From contig NZ_WAEL01000008.1 in NCBI RefSeq assembly GCF_011742925.1, positions 124,001 to 188,000 on the forward strand: a stretch of 64,000 bases of DNA, read 5' to 3'. The stretch is from Fibrivirga algicola (lineage in GTDB: Bacteria; Bacteroidota; Bacteroidia; Cytophagales; Spirosomataceae). The translations under genes were made by a program, and so were the position numbers. Within the stretch, counting starts at the first letter, position 1; each line of letters opens with the position of its first letter. Below the pieces are notes generated by a model. That model was not told where the DNA came from. It worked only from the letters and a program-made list of their open reading frames with translations, and made no database searches. Positions 55,873 to 62,657 of this stretch are shown here, in pieces.

Positions 55873-56889
55873 CTACAATGATTTTCGTACCGTAAGCTGA
55901 AACGGGTTCTTGATCTGACCAGCCACCCTGCCCATTACCAATTGGGCAGCGGTACGCCCCATTTGCGCGAAATCGGTCGAGATTACCGTAATGCCATCCA
56001 GCAACAGTTCTTTCAGGGGTGTTTCGTTGTACGACAGAATCCCTACCTCACGCCCCACCTGGTAAGGCGTTTCTTTGATCTTCTTGATCAGCGTAACCAG
56101 GTCTTCCTCCATCAGGTTGATGTAGGCACAATCGGGCATGATATCCACCGACGCAATGTCGGGCGTGACATGCGCCTGAAAGCCATATTCGTTGCAAAAT
56201 CGATGAAACCCCGCCAGAATCCCTTCGGGGTGATAGGTGTAGTCGGGAAAAAGAATATTCAGGGTGGCGTATTTCCGGAGCAGCGGTAACGCACGGACAA
56301 GCGCCTGAACAAGGTCGTTTTCAAAATCCTGATATACCGCCGAATACTTACCGTGCAGCCCCGTAATCAACTTGTCCATAACTACCAGTTTGTGCTTAGG
56401 CAAGGTGTTGATCAGGTCAACGGCCCGTTCGCCGCCTTCGTAGAAGTGAGGGATGACGACATAGTGCGTATAGCCGTGGGCGTGATTCGGCAAGATCGTT
56501 TTGAAGAGCCTGAAATCGTTGTTGTAGATAAAAAAATCGATAGGTACGTCGGGGCCCAGTTCGCTGGTAAAGGCGTCGTAAATGATCTTCTTGTGGGCAC
56601 TGAGCTTATTGAATAGCAGAAAAACTTTCAGCGCCCGGTTGATTTCGAGGTCACTGATGTAGGATCCCTTCCCCTTCGTCGACTCGATTACTTTCTTCTC
56701 TTTCAGCAAGTCATACGCCCGTTCCACTGTCCGTTTCGACACGTCGAATTCGGCGCATACCTCGAAAATGGACGGCAGCTTATCCCCCGGCAGAATATCT
56801 TTATTCCGGATACCTTCGGTGATTGAATTGTAGATTTGAAGGTACTTAGGCGTACTCGAAAAGTCGTTGATGGCAATCTGCTGAAGCAT
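55873..56889 (-). CDS. GntR-family regulator with LacI-like sugar-binding domain
   Basis: A 338-residue transcription factor starting at the ATG at 56889. The N-terminal winged helix is GntR-type: PKYLQIYNSITEGIRNKDIL, GDKLPSIFEVCAEFDVSKRTVERAYDLL, KGKGSYIS. The C-terminal two-thirds is a periplasmic-binding-protein/LacI-like effector domain (KLVVMDKLITGL, VGILSYNETPLKELL, IVISTDF-type ends). It is the last gene of the rhamnose cassette and probably controls it, with L-rhamnose or an early intermediate as effector (inference). It has its own -7 element (56932-56939). Confidence 0.9.
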   Translation of the reverse strand: MLQQIAINDFSSTPKYLQIYNSITEGIRNKDILPGDKLPSIFEVCAEFDVSKRTVERAYDLLKEKKVIESTKGKGSYISDLEINRALKVFLLFNKLSAHKKIIYDAFTSELGPDVPIDFFIYNNDFRLFKTILPNHAHGYTHYVVIPHFYEGGERAVDLINTLPKHKLVVMDKLITGLHGKYSAVYQDFENDLVQALVRALPLLRKYATLNILFPDYTYHPEGILAGFHRFCNEYGFQAHVTPDIASVDIMPDCAYINLMEEDLVTLIKKIKETPYQVGREVGILSYNETPLKELLLDGITVISTDFAQMGRTAAQLVMGRVAGQIKNPFQLTVRKSL

Positions 56890-56931
56890 TGGCTGTGGTA
56901 CAAACCAGTGAGGTGCTCCCACAAAAGTACC

Positions 56932-56939
56932 GCATTCAT
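56932..56939 (-). promoter_or_regulatory. -7 promoter element of the GntR regulator
   Basis: TACTTTTG on the minus strand matches TAnnTTTG, 42 bases upstream of the ATG at 56889 and inside the lutC-regulator gap. Confidence 0.5.
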
Positions 56940-56960
56940 CGCCGCATCGGCTAACGGAGC

Positions 56961-57557
56961 CTAGTCATTTAGTATAAAGACGGTCAGCCCACGTGCGCCG
57001 TGGGCGCCAATCACCAGGCTCTGCTCAATGTCGGCGGTCTTCGAGGGGCCGGAAATAAACGTCCCAAAACCAGTGGCAGCCACCTCAATTCGCCGGTAGG
57101 CTTCGTGCATGTTGGTGACCAGATCGGCCTGCCGAATCACGATAGCCAGGTACTGCGTAATCATAGGCAACGCCCGTAAGGCCGATGGTATTTGCCGTTC
57201 GTCGACCCAGATAGCGGCGTTTTCGGCCACGCCAAGCTGCCCACCAATTATGGCCAGATTCAGACCGGCCAGGTCATGCGGGTCAGTAATCGTCGTCAGG
57301 TCAACGTCGGCAACACCAGCCAGTTCGGGCAGGGTAGTGCCAATGTTCACAACGTCGGCGTAGACGTCGCGCAGGTACGTGGTGATGGCATCATAATCGG
57401 CCACGGTCACGACCTTTCCGCCCACAAAAGCCAGTACCTCGGCAAACTGAGTAACCAGGTCTGGGTACGTTGTTTCGAAAGTAAACTGCTCGGGCAGGGC
57501 CAGCCTCTCGGGCTGATTGGCCTGAATAGTGGCCAATATCTTATCGCGGGACGTCAT
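56961..57557 (-). CDS. lutC: Lactate utilisation protein C (LUD domain)
   Basis: A 198-residue LUD-domain protein starting at the ATG at 57557. The segments MTSRDKILATIQAN, AAIWVDE, GFGTFISGPSKTADIEQSLVIGAHGARGL are characteristic of LutC/LldG. With LutA and LutB it forms the iron-sulfur L-lactate oxidising complex that makes pyruvate. It follows lutB by 46 bases, a gap partly filled by a hairpin repeat. Confidence 0.92.
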   Translation of the reverse strand: MTSRDKILATIQANQPERLALPEQFTFETTYPDLVTQFAEVLAFVGGKVVTVADYDAITTYLRDVYADVVNIGTTLPELAGVADVDLTTITDPHDLAGLNLAIIGGQLGVAENAAIWVDERQIPSALRALPMITQYLAIVIRQADLVTNMHEAYRRIEVAATGFGTFISGPSKTADIEQSLVIGAHGARGLTVFILND

Positions 57558-57570
57558 TTGGTTGGGTAGT

Positions 57571-57630
57571 GCCGAAACTCCAGCTTCGGCCATCTATACG
57601 TCGTTACTCAGCCGAAACTGGAGCTTCAGC
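57571..57630. repeat. GAAGCTCCAGCTTC-type hairpin overlapping the end of lutB
   Basis: Arms 57571-57590 and 57611-57630 pair over 20 bases with 3 mismatches. The sequence resembles the element at 2634-2700. The right arm lies inside lutB and encodes its last residues (AEAPVSAE), so the repeat appears to have become part of the coding sequence. Confidence 0.75.
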
Positions 57631-58998
57631 ATTACGTTCATTTTTTACGTACCAGTCGCGAAAACTCTCTTTGGGCGGTTCGGGCATTTCGCGCTGATTG
57701 TACCAAGGATTCAAGCTGTTAGAGGCGACGAAAGGCGCAAACCGGAGCACACCGCGTCCTACTTTACCCGCCATCCGGTATAGCCGGGGCGACTCAAGCA
57801 CACTTGCCATTGTTTTCATGGCAACGGTCTTCGCCGCGGGGCCGTGGCCTTCCTGCATCAGTACCTGTCGCCATTTGTACAACTGCTCGTGAATATCGAT
57901 TTTTACAGGACACACGTTGCTGCACGATCCGCACAACGTGCTGGCAAACGGCAGATCGGCATTTTTAGTCATGTCGAGATTGGGCGCCAGAATAGACCCG
58001 ATCGGCCCGGCAATGGCTGTATGGTAGCTGTGGCCACCACTACGCCGGTACACCGGGCAGGTATTCAGACAGGCCGCACACCGAATGCACTTCAGCGAAT
58101 TGCGGAAATCGGCCCGACCAAGCTGACGGCTCCGGCCATTGTCGACAATCACCAGGTGAATCTGCTGTCCCTTTCTGGCTTTATGGAAATGACTCGAAAA
58201 CGTAGTAATCGGTTGCCCGGTGGCCGAGCGGGCCAATAGCCGCAGAAATACGCCCAGGTGTTCGGGGCGGGGAATGATTTTCTCGAAGCCCATGCAGGCA
58301 ATGTGCACATCGGCCAGGTGCACGCCCATATCGGCGTTCCCTTCGTTGGTACACACCACAAACCCGCCTGTTTCGGCAATGGCAAAGTTGACACCCGTTA
58401 GGGCCACGCGGCGGGTCAGAAACGTATCGCGCAGGTGCTGCCGGGCGGCTTCTGTCAGATATTGCGGGTCGGTTGCCCCTGCTTCGGTACCCAGGTGTTC
58501 ATGAAATGTATCGCCCACGTCGCTCCGCTTCAGGTGAATGGCGGGCAACACAATGTGGCTGGGTGCTTCGCCCCGCATCTGCACAATGCGTTCGCCCAGA
58601 TCCGAGTCGATTACGTCAACGCCGTGCTCCTTCAGGTATTCGTTCAGGTGGCACTCTTCCGTCAGCATCGACTTCGATTTCACTAGCTGATTAACGCCAT
58701 TGTCCCGCAGAATCTGGTGAATAATGGCGTTGTGCTCCGCGGCATCGGCGGCCCAGTGAACTGTAATGCCGTTTTTAGTCGCGTTCTGCTCAAACTGCAA
58801 CAGCAGGTCATGCATGTTCGACAACACATGGTTTTTGATCTGCGAGGCCGCTTCACGCAGTCCCTCCCACTCGGGTATAGATTGGGCCGCCCGGTCGCGT
58901 TTACTGCGCACAAACCAAAGCGTTTCGTCATGCCAGTCAACGCGTGCCTCGTCTTTATTGAAGACAACGGCCGCCTCAGGGTGCGATTTAGTGTTCAT
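57604..58998 (-). CDS. lutB: Lactate utilisation iron-sulfur protein B
   Basis: A 464-residue protein starting at the ATG at 58998. The N-terminal LUD domain has TGVNFAIAETGGFVVCTNEGN. Two 4Fe-4S clusters are predicted: CIRCAACLNTCPVYRRSGGH starting at Cys304, and CGSCSNVCPVKI starting at Cys356. It is the electron-transfer subunit of the LutABC L-lactate oxidase complex. Its start codon overlaps the lutA stop by one base (TAATG), which implies translational coupling. The last eight residues derive from a hairpin repeat (57611-57630). Confidence 0.95.
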   Translation of the reverse strand: MNTKSHPEAAVVFNKDEARVDWHDETLWFVRSKRDRAAQSIPEWEGLREAASQIKNHVLSNMHDLLLQFEQNATKNGITVHWAADAAEHNAIIHQILRDNGVNQLVKSKSMLTEECHLNEYLKEHGVDVIDSDLGERIVQMRGEAPSHIVLPAIHLKRSDVGDTFHEHLGTEAGATDPQYLTEAARQHLRDTFLTRRVALTGVNFAIAETGGFVVCTNEGNADMGVHLADVHIACMGFEKIIPRPEHLGVFLRLLARSATGQPITTFSSHFHKARKGQQIHLVIVDNGRSRQLGRADFRNSLKCIRCAACLNTCPVYRRSGGHSYHTAIAGPIGSILAPNLDMTKNADLPFASTLCGSCSNVCPVKIDIHEQLYKWRQVLMQEGHGPAAKTVAMKTMASVLESPRLYRMAGKVGRGVLRFAPFVASNSLNPWYNQREMPEPPKESFRDWYVKNERNAEAPVSAE

Positions 58999-59750
58999 TA
59001 TTCGTTTACCAACAACTCCGAAATGTGCTTCACAGACACTGTACTTCCCTGGCGGCGCAAAATACCTTCCATGTGCATCAGACACGACACGTCGACGCCC
59101 GTAATTACGTCGACGTTGTGTCGCAGGTGATCGGCCACCCGGTCTTTACCCATTTTGGCCGATACAGCCTCTTCAACGACGCAAAAGGTGCCGCCAAATC
59201 CACAACACTCGTCGCGGCGATCCAGATCCACCAACTCAAGTCCATCGACCATTCGCAGCAACTTTTCGGGTTTAGAAAACCCCTGCTTCCCCATCAGCTC
59301 CGACATGGGCGACAGGTGCAGTCCACGCTGACCGTGACAACTCTGGTGTAGCCCAACGCGCAGGGGACGTACCTGGCTTTGGGCCGGTAATGCCTGTACG
59401 TTCAGAATATCGGTCAGAAATTCGGTGAGTTCATACACACGCCCCCGAATGTCGGCGGCATCGCCGTTGGTGGCGGCATTGTGGCCGTGCAAATGCTGCT
59501 TGATATGCAGCGTGCAGCTTCCCGACGGCGACACGACATAATCGTATCCGCCAAAATTCCGGATAAAATTATCGTCGCAGCCGCCCGTCAGGTGGGCGTA
59601 GCCCGAATTGGCCATTGGCTGGCCACAGCAGGTTTGGTTAAGCGGATAATCAACTGTACAACCCAGTTTTCCGAGTAAGATCAGTGTAGCTTTTGCCACC
59701 TGCGGGTAAAACTGGTCAACGTAACAGGGTATGAATAAGCCTATCTTCAT
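58998..59750 (-). CDS. lutA: Lactate utilisation protein A (cysteine-rich, GlcF/HdrB-like)
   Basis: A 250-residue CCG-domain protein from the ATG at 59750. Two cysteine-rich repeats, TCCGQP (Cys41-42) and DECCGFGG (Cys182-183), would bind an unusual iron-sulfur cluster. It is the putative lactate-oxidising or quinone-linking subunit of the LutABC complex. In this cassette the complex would burn the L-lactate produced from rhamnose via lactaldehyde. It starts 33 bases after the rhamnulokinase stop and overlaps lutB by one base. Confidence 0.94.
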   Translation of the reverse strand: MKIGLFIPCYVDQFYPQVAKATLILLGKLGCTVDYPLNQTCCGQPMANSGYAHLTGGCDDNFIRNFGGYDYVVSPSGSCTLHIKQHLHGHNAATNGDAADIRGRVYELTEFLTDILNVQALPAQSQVRPLRVGLHQSCHGQRGLHLSPMSELMGKQGFSKPEKLLRMVDGLELVDLDRRDECCGFGGTFCVVEEAVSAKMGKDRVADHLRHNVDVITGVDVSCLMHMEGILRRQGSTVSVKHISELLVNE

Positions 59751-59783
59751 GGAAAGCACTACCGAAAGGTGTCGTTTACTCCG

Positions 59784-61205
59784 CTAGTCAGCCTGCGGAG
59801 CCGGATAATAGGTTAAATCGATTAAATCGTCGGGTATTGGGCCGGAGTTCCAATGCTCATGAATTGCCAGCGCAGCACCGAGCGAGGTAGCCTGGGCAAC
59901 CGATGCCGCCCAAATGTCTACGTCGGGGAAAGCCGACGCCAGCAGGTTCATGTAAATCGAATTATGGCTAAATCCACCATCGACAAAGATCCGGGTTATG
60001 GGCCCAACCAAATCGCCGGGAATAACCAGCGCCGTTGAAATCAACTGCTGCGCCATCAGATCGAGCATCAGTTGATGATAAGCCGTTTCATAATCCGGAT
60101 AGATTGCCAGATCGCGTCGGACAAACGCCGATTGGGTAAACGGCGGAATAGTCGCGGGTGGTGTCATGCCCAGCCAGCTATCGTCACCCTCTGTTTCGGC
60201 CAACTGGGCGTGCTGAAGCTGGTCGATCAAAGCGGCATCATAGGCAACCCGCTTGTAATGCGATTCAGGTACGTTGAAATGCGAGGCCAACCGCCTGGTC
60301 TGCTGTTCGTGCTCATTACCCGCAAAGAGCCGCGCCGCTTTTACTGGCTGTCCTTTGTAAGTCAGGTAGCAGAGGCAGTCATACTGGAGCTCTTCGGCCG
60401 TGAGCGGATCGGTATTGAACGGATTCATACTGATGCACCACGTACCCGTAGAAATCAGGATGAACGACTCGCGAAATGAGGCCAGATACGGAATAAGGGC
60501 AGACGATGAATCGTGTAGTCCCACGCCTACTTTCAAGGATTTACCCCCGATAGATACTGTATTGACACTGTTGGACGGAGCCAGAACGGACAAACGCCCG
60601 TCTAGTTGTTCCTGCTTTACCCAATTGTGGTAATCGGCCCGCTGAAAATCCCAGAGCATGGTATGGCAACCAATGCTGGTCATTTCGGCTACCGGCTGGT
60701 TGGTGATCAGGTAGCTCATGTACTGCGGCAGGTGCAGGGCATAGGCAACCCGCTCATACAGATCGGGGCGTTCGTGTTTCAGTCGATACAGTTGCAGTCC
60801 CGAATTCAGGCTGTCGAGCGCGGGCGAAGCCGTAGCTACCGAAAGCTGGTCAGAGGGGCCGTACTGGTTGTAAAACTGATCGCGAAGCTCCTCCGGATAC
60901 GGTTTCAGGTAATTGGTCAGGCAGCCAACCGGCTTACCGTCTTTGTCGACATACACAAAACTGGCTCCGTAGGTCGTGAAGTTCAGGGCCTGCACATCAA
61001 ACTCAGGCATGGCCAGCACATCTTGAACGGCGGCCAACGCCCAGCCGATAAGCTTCTCGAGGTCTTCGCACGGGTCGCCTTCTTCATCAACTGCTTCAGT
61101 CAATTGCTCTGAGCGCTCCCAAACAAGCTTATACTGTCGATCAAAAAGAAATACCTTCTTGTTTGTCTTGCCGACATCTACGACGGCGATTACGGGCGTT
61201 TTCAA
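59784..61205 (-). CDS. rhaB: FGGY-family sugar kinase, probable L-rhamnulokinase
   Basis: A 473-residue kinase. The N-terminal phosphate loop VVDVGKTNKKVFLFD and the C-terminal FVDGGFSHNSIYMNLLASAF identify the FGGY fold; STGTWCISMNPF is the ATP/sugar-domain hinge. Position between rhaI and lutA suggests phosphorylation of L-rhamnulose. The start is TTG at 61205: the next upstream codons contain no ATG, and the conserved Asp at position 10 excludes a later start. A hairpin arm (61207) begins 1 base before the TTG. Confidence 0.88.
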   Translation of the reverse strand: MKTPVIAVVDVGKTNKKVFLFDRQYKLVWERSEQLTEAVDEEGDPCEDLEKLIGWALAAVQDVLAMPEFDVQALNFTTYGASFVYVDKDGKPVGCLTNYLKPYPEELRDQFYNQYGPSDQLSVATASPALDSLNSGLQLYRLKHERPDLYERVAYALHLPQYMSYLITNQPVAEMTSIGCHTMLWDFQRADYHNWVKQEQLDGRLSVLAPSNSVNTVSIGGKSLKVGVGLHDSSSALIPYLASFRESFILISTGTWCISMNPFNTDPLTAEELQYDCLCYLTYKGQPVKAARLFAGNEHEQQTRRLASHFNVPESHYKRVAYDAALIDQLQHAQLAETEGDDSWLGMTPPATIPPFTQSAFVRRDLAIYPDYETAYHQLMLDLMAQQLISTALVIPGDLVGPITRIFVDGGFSHNSIYMNLLASAFPDVDIWAASVAQATSLGAALAIHEHWNSGPIPDDLIDLTYYPAPQAD

Positions 61206-61206
61206 C

Positions 61207-61318
61207 GAGTGAAAGAGGAAAAGAGTGAAAGCGTGACTGTCGTATACCAGAAAGAAGGAAGGGCGAACAGTAAGCCTAAGATAGCGTTAGCCCCCTTCAC
61301 TCTTTCCCTGTTTCACTC
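61207..61318. repeat. Long inverted repeat between rhaI and rhaB
   Basis: Arms 61207-61231 and 61296-61318 (GAGTGAAAG...GAAAGAGTGAA type) pair over ~23 bases with 2 mismatches and a one-base bulge, around a 64-base loop. It fills the gap between the rhaI stop (61326) and the TTG start of rhaB (61205). Similar GAGTGAAAG and CTCTTTCAC words occur near 40972-41100, perhaps a decayed relative. Confidence 0.75.
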
Positions 61319-61325
61319 ATTAATG

Positions 61326-62600
61326 TTAAAGTCCTGTCGCTATTGTTTTCAAACCGCGTTCGCCAATAAGCTGTCCACGTACATCGAGTTGACGGAACAA
61401 CGCCAGCGGATTCAGCGCGCCACCCGCCCGCAAACGAGCCTCGGCTACCAACGGACGAACATCCGTGCGGAACGCGTCCTGCAGCAGCTCCTGCGCCCGC
61501 ACTACGTCGTTTGCTTCACGGGCTTCTTCAAGCGCTGCCCGGTCGACCAGCAAGGCCTGGGCATAGGCCAATTGAATGGCCTCTACCGACTGCAACAGGT
61601 CTTCAAGCGGGTCTTTCACATTATGGCTGGCGTCGATCATCCAACCGAGGTCATCGGCGTGATTCATACCACAGGCGTCCATACCTTCGATCAATTCGCA
61701 GAAGATCAGAAACAGCTGGTACGGCCGGATGCTCCCCACCGTCAGGTCGTCGTCGCCGTATTTTGAGTCGTTGAAGTGGAAACCGCCTAACTTACCTTCC
61801 TGCAGTAGAATAGCCACAATCTGTTCGATATTGGCATTAGGCAGGTGATGGCCAAGATCTACCAGGGTATAGGCCTTCTTACCTAACTTACTGGCGTACA
61901 GATAGCTGCTACCCCAATCACCAACAGTCATCGAATAGAAGTTAGGCTCAAATGCCTTGTACTCAACAAATACTTTCCAGTCGTCGGGCAGTGCCTCATA
62001 AATGGCGTGCAGGCTCTCGAGGGTCCGCGAGAACGCTTTGCGGAAGTTCAGCTGACCGGGGAAACACGATCCGTCTGACAGCCAGACCGTCAGCGATTTC
62101 GAACCCAGCGCCACACCATGACGGATTACCTCGATATTGTGGTCGATTGCCTGCTGCCGAACGGCACGGTCTGCGTGTTGCAGTGAGCCGAATTTGTAGC
62201 TCAACGCCTGGTCGGGCTGATCCTGGAAGGTGTTGGAGTTAACTGCGTCGAACCGCAGCCCCAGTTTCGACGCTTGCTGCTGTATGGCAGCCACGTCGCT
62301 GGGTACGTCCCAGGGAATGTGCAGCGAAATAGCACCGCTACTCCGGTTCAGGGCGTGGAGTAGCCCCACATCATCCATTTTTTCCTCCAGCGAACGTGGT
62401 TCACCGCCACCGGGGAACCGGCCAAAGCGCGTTCCACCCGTGCCTAAGGCCCAGCTTGGAATGGCAATCTGAAAATCGACAAGCTTTTGAATAACGGCTT
62501 CCGCATTTTCCAGTTCGCCCGTCCAGGGAGCCAGTTTGCGTTGATGCCCGGCCAGCAGGCTGGCGTTGTGGTCTTGTAGTTGGTTCTGATTGAGGTTCAT
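61326..62600 (-). CDS. rhaI: L-rhamnose isomerase, RhaI (Pseudomonas stutzeri/Gram-positive) type
   Basis: A 424-residue TIM-barrel isomerase from the ATG at 62600. Metal-site segments are FVEYKAFEPNFYS (Glu), YTLVDLGHHLPNANIE (Asp), and GGFHFNDSKYGDDD (His/Asp). It is longer than the xylose-isomerase-like epimerases at the left end of the window and matches the RhaI family, not E. coli RhaA. It converts L-rhamnose to L-rhamnulose. It lies 57 bases downstream of the aldolase/dehydrogenase gene, and a hairpin (62617-62649) occupies the gap. Confidence 0.93.
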   Translation of the reverse strand: MNLNQNQLQDHNASLLAGHQRKLAPWTGELENAEAVIQKLVDFQIAIPSWALGTGGTRFGRFPGGGEPRSLEEKMDDVGLLHALNRSSGAISLHIPWDVPSDVAAIQQQASKLGLRFDAVNSNTFQDQPDQALSYKFGSLQHADRAVRQQAIDHNIEVIRHGVALGSKSLTVWLSDGSCFPGQLNFRKAFSRTLESLHAIYEALPDDWKVFVEYKAFEPNFYSMTVGDWGSSYLYASKLGKKAYTLVDLGHHLPNANIEQIVAILLQEGKLGGFHFNDSKYGDDDLTVGSIRPYQLFLIFCELIEGMDACGMNHADDLGWMIDASHNVKDPLEDLLQSVEAIQLAYAQALLVDRAALEEAREANDVVRAQELLQDAFRTDVRPLVAEARLRAGGALNPLALFRQLDVRGQLIGERGLKTIATGL

Positions 62601-62616
62601 GGGAAGGAAAAGTTAT

Positions 62617-62649
62617 CGGTTTCCGGTGATCAATGACCACCGGAAACCG
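62617..62649. repeat. 12-bp perfect hairpin upstream of rhaI
   Basis: CGGTTTCCGGTG (62617-62628) and CACCGGAAACCG (62638-62649) pair perfectly with a 9-base loop. It lies between the aldolase/dehydrogenase stop at 62658 and the rhaI start at 62600; on the minus strand it is followed by a short T-rich run (ACTTTTCC), so partial termination is possible. Confidence 0.75.
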
Positions 62650-62657
62650 CTTATTAG

